A DNA stretch of 64,000 nucleotides from the NCBI RefSeq assembly GCF_020085105.1, contig NC_058061.1, positions 7,473,284-7,537,283 of the forward strand. Reading direction: 5' to 3'. Below the pieces are notes generated by a model. That model saw nothing but the letters and a program-made list of their open reading frames with translations. It ran no database searches and was not told the origin of the DNA. Shown here piece by piece: positions 1 through 9,896 of the stretch (position 1 is the stretch's first letter; each line of letters starts with the position of its first letter). The stretch is from Siniperca chuatsi (Eukaryota > Chordata > Actinopteri > Centrarchiformes > Sinipercidae). The position numbers were made by a program, and so were the translations under genes.

Positions 1-377
1 TGACTAATTATGCTCTCCCCTTTATATGCTGTAGCATGCTGGACCTGACGTGCACGCGTGCACACACGCACACGCACACACTTCGTTGCATGAACTTTTG
101 GAAAAAGAGAAACGACGCAGCGCAGACTGGTATTTCCTTTTGGAATATCGTGTGTGTGAGTGAGCGTGACAATAAAGAGTTACCTGGGGATTGTGCGTTG
201 GCGTCTGTATTCTGCCAAGGAACTCACGGTAGCCGAATCGGCTATAAACACTATTGAAATTTTTATTTCAGCTTATTTCGTTGTTTCACGATGGTGCCAC
301 TCATTTTTGCATAAATGTCAGAATACCATTAGTTCTCTATCAACTCAACGTCACAGTTCTATCATAGGCAGACATCA

Positions 378-660
378 TACTAGCTTCCATCCAAATTTAG
401 CGCACCCATTAACTGAATTTTTAGAAAATCCAGTAAAGAAAATGCAAATGAATGTGCATTTCCATCCACCCCTGTGCAAATATTAGGACTTGGGCGCATC
501 AAGATAAACAGTTGGTGGTGCTAATGCTCCAGTTGGGAGGAAGAGGACACAACAAGATGATGTAATTGAAAGAGCAGCAGTCAGTTGTCAAACAAACAAA
601 AATGATGTGGAAACATGATGGAAATATAAGCGGATGACTGACTCTGATTTCAGATGCGGG
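378..660. mobile_element. MITE fragment, GGTTTCCATCCA-type family
   Basis: Shares TTCCATCCAAAT, the GATAAACAGTTGGTGG block and GATGTGGAAA(A)CATGATGGAA with the better copies at 29441-29790 and 40610-40985. One end is truncated. A second ATTTCCATCCACCC motif at 460 suggests rearrangement or nesting. Confidence 0.6.
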
Positions 661-1454
661 TCCATTGGCCAGCAAAAAACTTCCACCAACTCTGTTCAAA
701 ATATCTGATTGGAGAAATATCAGATTTTGAAGAGGACACAGTTTAATGACAGTGTAGCAAAAAGGCAACAAATGTAATTTTTAGCAATCAATTAAAATCA
801 ATAAATAAAATGTGTCCATTGTATCATTACCAAAAATAAATTAGAATTACCGCCCCACGGTTGTATGCCTCCAACAACCAGTCAAGTTGCAGTTTACATC
901 CATGTCTGTCCAGACTCATATAATATATTTAGTGAATACTTTGGAAGGAATCGAATAAAAGTGGGTGTTTTTGGCTAAATTGAGGTTATCACTATATTGA
1001 TGATACACATGCATGATTCCAGTGAATATACATTGTTGAACTGATTAATGAAGGATTATCATAGATGTATTGGCTAAACAGGTATACATGTATTTGATTA
1101 CTATGTAAAGATGGATTCTTATAGAGATAGATGCACAAAATGTGCTGCTTTTGTTTTCTCCTGACATTTTTAGATGCGAAGTCTCTCTATGAGCTGTAGG
1201 TGAAACTCACTCACTCACTCACAGGATCACGATTAGCTAGGCACGCTCCAATACGTTGTTTGCAGTCACGTGATTCCGATGACGCTCAAAGTTCAGAATG
1301 AGGCAGCAAGTGAAAGGCAGAGCGGACGAGATGGAGGAAAGCCCGTACTGTGCTAGTTATTGTTTAGTCATTGTGTCGTCCCAGTCAACATGTGTGTGAA
1401 ATCTGTAATCACTTCAATTCGTTCATAAATTATTATGGTATTATTATGGTTTTG

Positions 1455-1640
1455 AATAACAAAAAAAGTGTTTTTCCAAGACTTTATGATGTCACAGTGA
1501 AGTTGACCTTTGACATTTTGGGTAAAAAATGTAATCATTTCATCGTTGTATCCCATTTAACATCTGTGTGAAATTTTGTCAGAATTACCGCATCAATTCT
1601 TAAGTTATGGTTCCTGAGAATGGGACAGACACTCTTCTTC
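1455..1640. repeat. Interspersed repeat (CAGTGAAGTTGACCTTTGAC type)
   Basis: The order CACAGTGAAGTTGACCTTTG, AATGTAATCATTTCATC, TGTGAAATTTTGTCAGAATT and GTTCCTGAGAATGGGACAGA matches a high-copy repeat that I recognise from percomorph introns. It has no coding capacity. The family name is not certain. Confidence 0.55.
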
Positions 1641-2334
1641 GTCTGTCTTGCACAAAGTAATACTCCCTAAGATTACATTATATTAATAATAGTAATCATT
1701 TGATCTAATCAGTAATTAGCACAGTGAACGGCAGCATAAGTTGCTGTCAGTCATCAAAAAGAAATTCTTTTTGATTTTCTCCTGTGGGTCCATGTAGTTG
1801 GTTCATAACAAGTCAGTGTGAACCCTCAATGGCCTATGTAAAGCAACAATGGGTCATTTTTTTCTTTGGTCCAGATCAAAGGAACTGAACTACAGGTGTG
1901 AACAAAGACTACACATACTGTATGTTAATGAACAAGCTAAATGGAACAATGACTAAATCGTGTTTTTGAACTTTAGCACTACTTGTCTGCTGTATAGTTC
2001 CATGTTAAAAAGATAAAAACTAAAAACAGACTAACCCCTGTGACATAGATAATGGAGAAAACTTTGTTAATTCTTTTAGCCACTTTGGTCCAGTAGCCGG
2101 GCTTCCATTCTTCCTTCCTACTGTTGAGGAGTGCAGTCAGTGTCTTCTCCACCTCCCTCAGGTCATCGGAGACCTTCTCCAAGGCATGGGACTCCGTCAG
2201 TTTGCTGCTGCTACCCTGCAGAAGTGGTTTAGTAAACAAACATATTTTTAAGATATCCATCACTGAGTGAATGGAATTTTGTGCCTTGTGCTCAAAGACT
2301 TGAAAGTTTTGTGAAGTTTACCACACTGACACTA

Positions 2335-2842
2335 AAGGCTGGGCCACACTGCCTACCTGTGCAGCGGGTGCGTGTCGCGGAACCTTTTGCTTTTCATTTT
2401 CATGCTAAAAGGTTGGAGTAGCCACACAGCCCACGCCTGCAGTAACGCTTCATTTATAGAGTCTCGCCTATTTTTTCCTGTGTCCGCAAAAATAGACAGT
2501 GAAAAAGATCTGTTGATAGTCATACGGACATCATAACAGCAACATTACACCTTTTACTACAGTTTCAATGTCTATATATGTAAAATATGTCACAGACATA
2601 TAAACTCAACACCTTTTGTTTCTGTTTCAGATGAAAAGCCCTCTAGTGTTTCTGTGGACAGAATCCCTTCATTTGTTAACAAGGCTTTTATTGTATTTAT
2701 CAAAGGAAAACTCAATGTAGAAAGATAGGGCAGCGTTGCTGCTGCAGCACTGTCTGTGTGGACACCACATGCGTGCGAGCCGCAGCAGTTCAGCGAGGTA
2801 GTCCCCACGCACAGGTAGAGGTAGGCAGAGTGGCCCAAGCAT
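2335..2842. mobile_element. MITE in copy A last intron (GGGCCACACTGCCTACCT inverted ends)
   Basis: The left end at 2338 reads GCTGGGCCACACTGCCTACC, and the right end near 2840 carries its inverted complement with a few mismatches (AGGTAGGCAGAGTGGCCCAA). The element is about 505 nt with no long frame. It resembles non-autonomous hAT-type elements of fish; the class is inferred. It helps explain why this intron is long in A and only 84 nt in B. Confidence 0.6.
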
Positions 2843-4479
2843 AATACTTCTGAGGTGCATGCGTTACGTTAAGAAGCATAGCCTTTTCCCTAGATAAAAT
2901 AACAAATGTTATTTTTGTTTTTCTCGATGGCAACACATGGTTCAAAATTGACTGTAATATGTTCATTCAATAGTGTTCATAGAAAAAGTTATGACTATGA
3001 ATACATGATTTGCTGTGAAGCAAATGTTACATGAACAATGGGTTAAATTGCATAGAGTTAAGTTGAGTTGCATCCCCTATATAGATAAAAGGATTTAAAA
3101 TATATTTATATATTTGTATTATTACATTATCATCAACATCAGTAGTGTCACTAGTGTTGCTAGACAGACTTGCTGAAAATTCAACAGAAAAACCCGGTGG
3201 AGCTAGCATCCAATCACAAGGACACATTGAAGTAATGAGCCAGCCAATCACAGCACAGTAGGGCGGGACTTGGCGCAAAATGGGTGGGGGGAAAAATTAC
3301 TGGTCTCCTGGTCCAAGTCTGACCGTTCATTCACACACAAGGTAAAGTTAACATTAAATAACATATGTCTATTTTTACTTTGAAAATGTGCCGATTCATT
3401 ATTTGTGTTGTTGTACACATCAAAGCAATAGAGGGTATTCCCGAAATCCCAAAGCTAGTTTGCTTGCTAGGTAGCTAAGTAACTATCTAGCCCACCCTAA
3501 GGTGAAATCCTAACCACCCCTGCCTATCACTCTGAATAATCCAAAGAACATACTGTCAGCAGTTTTTATACTTTATTTTTTGTTTCTTTTGTATTTTAAT
3601 TTGGGTGAACCAACCCTTTGAAGTGCAACCCAATTCTAACCTCTATGGCTGACGACAGCAGTTCAGATGGAGTTTCATCAGCAGAACCATCACAGACAGA
3701 CACGCAGTGAGTCCATTTCTTCTCATCTGAAAGGATATGTTTGACACAAAGGTGGTTGTAGTATATTCAAAATGATCCAATATACCAGTATGTACTATGA
3801 GTTGTAAATTTGTCTGTGAGTATTCAAATCATAACTAAAGGTGTACACAATCATAGCTGTAAAATATAATAGTAACAGTAGCAAACTGAACAAAGGGAGA
3901 TTAAGTTGAGATCCAGAGGTTTGTAGAAATCATTGCTTAATATCACCTCTAAAACATTTATGGAAGTTGACTTTGCCCTGTTTGTTACAGTCCTCACTCA
4001 GGCTTTGGTCTTTATCTGCCTCGTTGTCTTGGGATGCCAAGTCTTTCTCCATCAGGTACATCACCAAAATCGTCTCCAGGAGGCTGAGCATCATCAAACC
4101 AAAAATCCCAATACAGTACGCCACTAAAGGGAGAAGGCAGCATCACTAATGTGGACAAATAACTACACATTGAGTCAGTATTTATGTTGCTCCTGCTCAT
4201 ATGAAGTGCAGTCCAAAAAAAGTCAAGACTCTGAGCTTCTTTACCTATAAGTGGAATCTTGTCTGAAGAGGAAGGCAGAATCTCATTCAGAATAAGCTGC
4301 ATCACAGTGACAGCGAGCAGCACAGTGACCTTGAAGCTGAGCTTCTCGCCCCCCCTGTCTGAGATCAGGAAGGAGGCCAAGTCCAGACACAAGAAGAACA
4401 GGATGGGCAGCAAGAAGTTGACAATGTAGAAGACAGACCGTCTCTTCATTGTGACCTGTGAAATTAAGGAACACAAGGA

Positions 4480-4740
4480 ACTGGACCTAAATGCAGACAC
4501 CAGAGGCTGAGCTTGAAGCAGTTCAATTAATTTAATGACAAGGTCAAGGTACAAAAAGGCTTACAGACACCTAGGGATGATGACACAGGCAAAGGTCAAG
4601 TAGCAGTCCAAATCAGGAAAACAAATCCAACAGGGAGCAGGCAAAATTCAAAATCCAAAAACAGGCAAGGTCCAAGAAAACACAACACCAAGAGAAGAAA
4701 ACACAAGGAAAGGCTTGACATATGAGACGAAGACGAACTG
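4480..4740. mobile_element. Teleost interspersed repeat fragment in copy A intron 6
   Basis: The composition is purine-rich, with recurring AGGCAAAGGTCAAGTAGCAG-like and CAGGCAAGGTCCAAGAAAAC-like units, typical of a widespread fish repeat. It is related in inverted orientation to 5815-6000. It lies about 45 nt from damaged exon 6. Confidence 0.5.
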
Positions 4741-4785
4741 GTAAATAGTTTCCACCTCTGTGTGTTTGTATCCAGAAATACGTAC

Positions 4786-4914
4786 AGTGTAAACAATCAC
4801 GCTTTGTTTGAAGCCAAAATTGTCGACAGTTTTGTTGGTGAGTCCTCTTTATCTCGTTAGACCACTCTGTGGTCTCTTCAGAGTCTAAAATTTTAACAAG
4901 CTCTATTTCCTCGA
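4786..4914 (-). pseudogene. Exon 6 of copy A with 29-nt frameshifting deletion
   Basis: The acceptor (CCTCAG before 4914) and donor (GT at 4785-4784) align with copy B exon 6 (18500-18657). The upstream codons match in frame (EEIELVKILDSEETTEWSNE against KDIRLQASDNSSEATEWSRE). The downstream part matches B only in a shifted frame (NFGFKQSVIVYT against ASDLVSQDIIIYT). The 129 versus 158 nt lengths place a 29-nt loss after the ACTCA motif near 4833. Copy C has 161 nt here, so deletion in A is the simpler reading than insertion in B and C. Confidence 0.85.
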
Positions 4915-5814
4915 CTGAGGTGGGAGATAAAAATAAAACTGTGAGGTTTCTCATCAGGTCAACAAAGAAGGAATGTATGTGGTGGTATCTGCTGGTGTGT
5001 GCTCATGTGACTGTTAAAGTGATTTCAGCACACATATGCATTCAAACACAAAACATACACATTTTAGATTAATGTCTAGAAATGTTTAAACACAACATCT
5101 TACGATCTCACCAGGGTATATGGCAGACTTGAAAGAGAGGTCACAGCTCTGAATGTCGAAGGGGAATTTGTAAATGTGCATCTTGCAGGTGCTGGCCAGC
5201 ATCATATCATTTACAATGCTGACCCGACCCGAAAATGAAATGTAGAGATAAGGACTTGGAGGGGCCTTATCCATTTCTGTCCTGTATGAGAACAAACACA
5301 CACACATTATGGCAAAAGCTTTATGCTTCAAATGGAATTTCACATAGCTTATTGTCAATAATACCATAAAACATAAATCTGCATAATCTACAGTATGATG
5401 CAATTAACTATTTTAGTCTTAAACTCTTTATTTTCCTCTTATTTACCTTTTTGTTTCTTTAAATATAGAAAACACTATCCACGGTGTGACAATAGCACAT
5501 ATCTGCTTGTTCCAACATTTTAATAAATATTTTAGAAGAAGTACAGGGAATGAGGGGGTAACAAATTTGCACATTTTAAGGTACATTGTAAATGATTACT
5601 CGGTACATACTAAAAACCTCTACAAAATGCACTTGCTGCAGAAAATGTGTGATTCCTGACAGCTGAAATGTTTTGTTTGAAAAGTTGGAAGCTGAACTGT
5701 AGGAAGAGGAGTCTTCTGAGTACTTTGAGATATAGAAAAGCTGAAGACGAAATGAAGAAAGCACTGAAATTAGTTAAAATGACGCATGGAAATGAGCCGA
5801 AACACCAGCTTTTC

Positions 5815-6000
5815 AGCTTGCTACCTGCCTGAACCTTGGACTCCTGCCGTTTTGCCTAATCCCTGCCTGGTTAAGTACCTTTCTTTGTTTGCCTGGCTGG
5901 TTTCCTGACTTCTGCCTGCTTTTGCTGAGTAAAGACAAACTTTTATCTTTATCTGCTTGGTCTCTGGGTCGTGCTTTTTGGTGCTGAATCATTACAGAAA
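5815..6000. mobile_element. Teleost interspersed repeat fragment in copy A intron 4
   Basis: Contains CTTGGACTCCTGCCGTTTTG, GCTGAGTAAAGACAAACTTT and CTTGGTCTCTGGGTCGTGCT, a recognisable end of a common teleost repeat. Its complement resembles the start of the 4480-4740 fragment, so the two form an inverted pair around exons 5 and 6. Confidence 0.5.
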
Positions 6001-6537
6001 CTACTGAAAGATGAACTTTCATTTGACTTGTAAGCACTGAAAAGTTTAAAGGACCAGTGTGTCGGAATAAGTGGCATCTAGCAGTGAGGTTGCAGATTGC
6101 AACTAACTGAAAACCTCTCGCCACACCCTCCCTGATTGACAGCTTACTGACATCACAGCCCACTCTCCTGGCTATCGCTGCATCTCTCCAGATGTGTTGG
6201 ATCTGGATCCTCATCCTCCAGGAGATTCAGACTCTCCTCTTGTCTCTCTCTCCCTCTGTATGTTCTTTTCTACTACCTACGTAAACGGTGTACTTGAATT
6301 TGCCTTGTGTATTTGTGTAGTGTGTCCTCTTCCAGGTTCCATGGTGGAGAGGAGTTTGTGTGGCTTAGGTCCGATTTGTTTGATGACACCTATGAATCCA
6401 TACTTGACTCTGGTGAATAGCACATTAGTTCCACCAACAGATTCACAATCTTAGAGGACAAAGTGTACAGGATTGTCCAGCTTCCTCATAAAACTTTCTA
6501 TCAATACATTCCCACAATCAGCTGCTCCAACTCTTCC

Positions 6538-6650
6538 ATAGCATGCTAACATTGCTAATTAGCACTAAACAAAAAAGTACAACTGATGCTGATGGGAATG
6601 TCATTAGTTTTGGTCATAAACCAAAGTATTGGACAAATAATTTTCTTTAA
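6538..6650. repeat. Partial copy of GCTAACATGCT-type repeat
   Basis: GCATGCTAACATTGCTAATT, GATGCTGATGGGAATGTCAT and CATAAACCAAAGTATTGGAC match the longer copies at 12617 and 26800. Only the central portion is present. Confidence 0.65.
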
Positions 6651-7394
6651 AACCGGTTGCATAAATGTTTTGGCATCCAAATGCTTCAGTTTTTGTGTCA
6701 TGATGTTCCATCACCAATTAGTTATGAGTGTATGTGGATTTGTGACATGCACATACATTCAACTTACATCTCTTCAATAGCTAGATCTGGCTTCCACAAT
6801 ACATAAGTAGGAACTATTACACGGTCAAGTCCACAAAAGTCCCTTGGATGCCACGAAATGTGTTCATTTTCCCAGCTCTACACAGGAAAACAAGGGAGAG
6901 AGGGAGGGGATCAGGAATCAAGGAAGAAGGAGAGAAAGAATAACAAGATGCAATTTAAAGGAAATAATTTAAGATGAACAGGTGAGAATGATCAAAAGGT
7001 GCTGTTCATCTCAGAGAGTACTCACCATAAAAATCCAAACGTAAGGAACGAAAGCCTGGTCAATCTCTTTCTATAAGCAAAGAAATACAGTATGTGTGAA
7101 AATCTTTCTAGCAGCACAATTAACATTACCATAAGCTGACCATACACACAGCAAAATTGTCTGCCAGTTTTAATATAAAATACAAATGAGAAAGCTTCAA
7201 GTTAATACAAGTCAAATCTGGGGACAAGCAAAAAAAAAAACCCACAAGACTGCATAGTGCTCTAAATTTGTTATTTTAGTAATTCAAAAATGTTTATGCA
7301 TTTGTTTCTGGATTAGCTAATTAGCTTGATTACAATCATGCTCATCAGCTTCAGGTGTTACTTTTGCCAAACATTTTGTACAGCAGGAGATGAC

Positions 7395-7930
7395 ACAAAT
7401 CAAATCAAATTTATTTATATAGCATGTTTAAAAACAACCGGAGTTTACCAAAATGCTCTACAAATTAAAGTGAATGGCAAGTAATGACATCAGTAGCTAA
7501 AAAGGCACAATTAGTGGTAAAAAGGCATAATAAAAACAATAAATGGTGATGATTGAAACAAAGCATTATCAAAATATGTGCACAAATGCAAAACAGAAAC
7601 AGAATAAAACTTGTAAGATCAATTCATAAAAGATAAAGTATTACAAAATACTAAGACCACTAAGAGCAACCAAAGGCCATTAAAAACGTGTCTTGTCTTA
7701 AAAGTGTCAATGGAGGGGGAAAATTTGAATGAAAGTGATAGGCTACTCCAAAGCTTTGGCGCTGCCTCCGTAAAGGCACAATCTCCCTTACCCACTAGCC
7801 TCGATCATGGAACAAATTGTTCTGAGGATCTAAGAGCCCTAGAGTTGGAATAAAGGCAGAGAAGTTCTGAAATGTACAGGGGGTGCCAGCCTATGTATGG
7901 CTTTAAAAACAAATAAAAGATAAACACTGC
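7395..7930. repeat. Interspersed repeat, TTTATTTATATAGC-headed
   Basis: It begins with CAAATTTATTTATATAGCAT and ends with GTATGGCTTTAAAAACAAAT. Internal landmarks are GGCTACTCCAAAGCTTTGGC and GAACAAATTGTTCTGAGGAT. This layout is common in percomorph genomes. No intact frame is present. It sits in intron 2 of copy A. Confidence 0.55.
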
Positions 7931-8332
7931 TATCCACAGCTAAAACTAATCACTTGTTCCAGGGCGCATGGCCTTGATTTCCACAAAATTCCTTGGCAGA
8001 GGAAATAATCGTTATTAGTAAAAAGAAAGAAACGACAGCAAATTTAAAGCTTAATTTAGAACTTACCACATCTAGGATACCATAGAACAACATTTGGAGA
8101 TGTACATTTGTAGTCGATGTGTAGTTTTTAACAGGCCGGGCCATGGTGTACAGATCGTTGTTTTTGGTCAGGTTCAGGTGGTTTAAAACATCCTGATAAC
8201 CGCAGTTACCCTTAGAGGAATCCCTATATACTGGAAGAATATCAAGACACATTCTCTATTCTCAGAGAGTTTGTTCTTAAAAGAAAAAAGAAATGCTGAC
8301 TTCCATGCTCTTATTTTTGCTTGTAAATTGGA

Positions 8333-8572
8333 ACTTCACAGCTCTTATGTTTGTCTGGACGTCAGATTAATTGTATGTGCTCTTAATTACATATAATTTA
8401 GAAGAAATGACAAACATTAGTCTCTGTTGGTCGATACCCACTGCTCAAATCTTGAAAAACACCAGCTCACACATAACTGCAGTAATATCCAGTGATTGTG
8501 GTCACTGAAAGGCCATTATGAGATGGGTGTTGGCAGCATTGCAGGGTTTTATCTCATCAGTCCACTAATGAT
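8333..8572. repeat. Intron 1 block highly conserved with copy B
   Basis: This roughly 240-nt block is about 95% identical by eye to 23880-24120 in the corresponding intron of copy B, with only about ten substitutions. Neighbouring intron sequence is less similar or interrupted. It is non-coding: stops occur in all frames and it lies outside the exon pattern. It could be a shared regulatory element, a converted tract or a leftover of recent duplication. No matching block is evident in copy C intron 1. Confidence 0.7.
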
Positions 8573-8904
8573 TTTTTAAATGTGAGTATTTTTGCAGTCA
8601 TTTAAGTCTAAAGGGTTCTCCATTTCAGATTCACTGTTATATGTCCAAATGCATGTTGTTCAAAACAAGGACAGGAGTGCAATTTTCTACTCAACTCAAC
8701 CCAGGGCCAGACTGGGATAACAATTCAGGCTGGTAATCTTAACGTCAGCCCAGGCCAATCCTCATGCATTCACAACAGACCATGTATGCTTTGTTGAAAT
8801 ACTTTTTCTGTTTACTGTTTATACCAGTAACATATATTTTAGTTTCATTACTACACACAAAAACTGCTTCAAAAAACATAAAAAATAGTTAAAAACAGAC
8901 ATAC

Positions 8905-8982
8905 TTTCCTCAGAGCTCTGATTGGAGTTCTTTTGATCATCAAGAAGCTCTAGTAGCTCTGTGAAATTGGAGGTACTTCCAC
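8905..8982 (-). other. Candidate cassette exon, copy A intron 1 (tandem duplicate)
   Basis: This is a near copy of the 9819-9896 segment with the same length, phase, acceptor (CTGTCAG) and donor (GTATGT). It encodes STSNFTELLELLDDQKNSN followed by QSSEE. The substitutions from its partner are mostly in the second half, around the QKN/HQS positions. No stop occurs in the spliced frame. Including either, both or neither exon would give four N-terminal isoforms. The open frame and splice sites in both copies suggest past use as exons. Copy A is broken downstream, so selection may no longer act. Confidence 0.55.
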
Positions 8983-9818
8983 CTGACAGAAAAAAGTAGT
9001 TATTTCCATGCATCTCCTGCCATACTCTAACCCTGACAACATTTATTCATTTTTTAAAACAGTATCAACTCGAGAAGGGTGATATTATGGTGTGCTGAGG
9101 GCGGTCTTAGTATGTGTGTCTATATGTATGACCAATCACGTGTGATGACAGGTACACATCATAACATCAGGTTAAAAGCATCTGGGGGCTGACGCTCTAC
9201 AGTTCTGTGTGACTGCTGTTGCGCCGTGTTGTTTTCACTTTGATTTACCCTGACTCAACCTGATTCAATTGCAGCAGTTTAAAGTGTTGTTAAAACTGTT
9301 AGCAAAAGCTCTCTCAAAACACAATTTTGAGATCTTATGAATCTTATCTTTTGACATCCTAAAACATGTCATTTTGGAGAAAAAATAGGGTCAGTAAACC
9401 AAATTTACTAAATAATAAATATTTTCTCACTTATCTCTGGTGGGATTTAGCTATGCAGATAGTTGTGGTTTTAAGGCAAGGCAGTTTTATTTATAAAGCA
9501 TACACAGAAGTAGATTCAAGGTGCTGTACAAGTTAAACAACACTGGTTTTGGGATATCCATCTCCCAAATTTTTACCTCTACCCAAAAACAATGGAGGAG
9601 AATGGGATTTTGTTTGTGGAGCTCACAACACTGTAAAATGACAATTAAAAAATTTCAACATCAGAGTCTCTTTCTAGGAACAGTGTCCCCATTACTCTGA
9701 ATTATTCACATACCACACTGTGAACAGTTTTTGGTAAGAGATATAAATTGTATTTTTAGTTTTTCATGCTGTAAGTAACACAAACAAAACTCCATTCACC
9801 TCCTTTCCCTCTACATAC

Positions 9819-9896
9819 TTTCCTCAAAGCTCTGATTGGAGCTCTGATGATCATCAAGAAGCTCCAGTAGCTCTGTGAAATTGGAGGTACTTCCAC
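9819..9896 (-). other. Candidate cassette exon, copy A intron 1 (first in transcript order)
   Basis: This 78-nt open segment has an AG acceptor (CTGTCAG before 9896) and a GTATGT donor after 9819. It starts and ends in the phase left by exon 1 and required by exon 2, so including or skipping it keeps the frame. It encodes a polar segment with STSNFTELLELLDDHQSSN and NQS, giving two N-glycosylation sequons and a short Leu/Asp helix-like stretch. It would sit between the signal peptide and the ligand-binding domain. It is 78 nt, like its partner at 8905-8982. I see no counterpart in copies B or C. Use as an exon is inferred from splice sites and frame only. Confidence 0.55.

Larger units (their letters stand above)
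1..1978. other. Region downstream of copy A; repeats, no gene seen
   Basis: Contains a MITE-derived stretch (about 378-660) and a percomorph-type interspersed repeat (about 1455-1640), plus AT-rich sequence. The short open frames here have no recognisable domain, no partner exons and overlap repeats. Part may be the 3' UTR of copy A, but I cannot place its end. Confidence 0.5.

Noticed and set aside
4596-4954. Minus-strand frames running past the exon 6 donor of copy A
   Set aside because: They read through the splice site into repeat sequence. The exon borders match copies B and C, so the extension is not coding.
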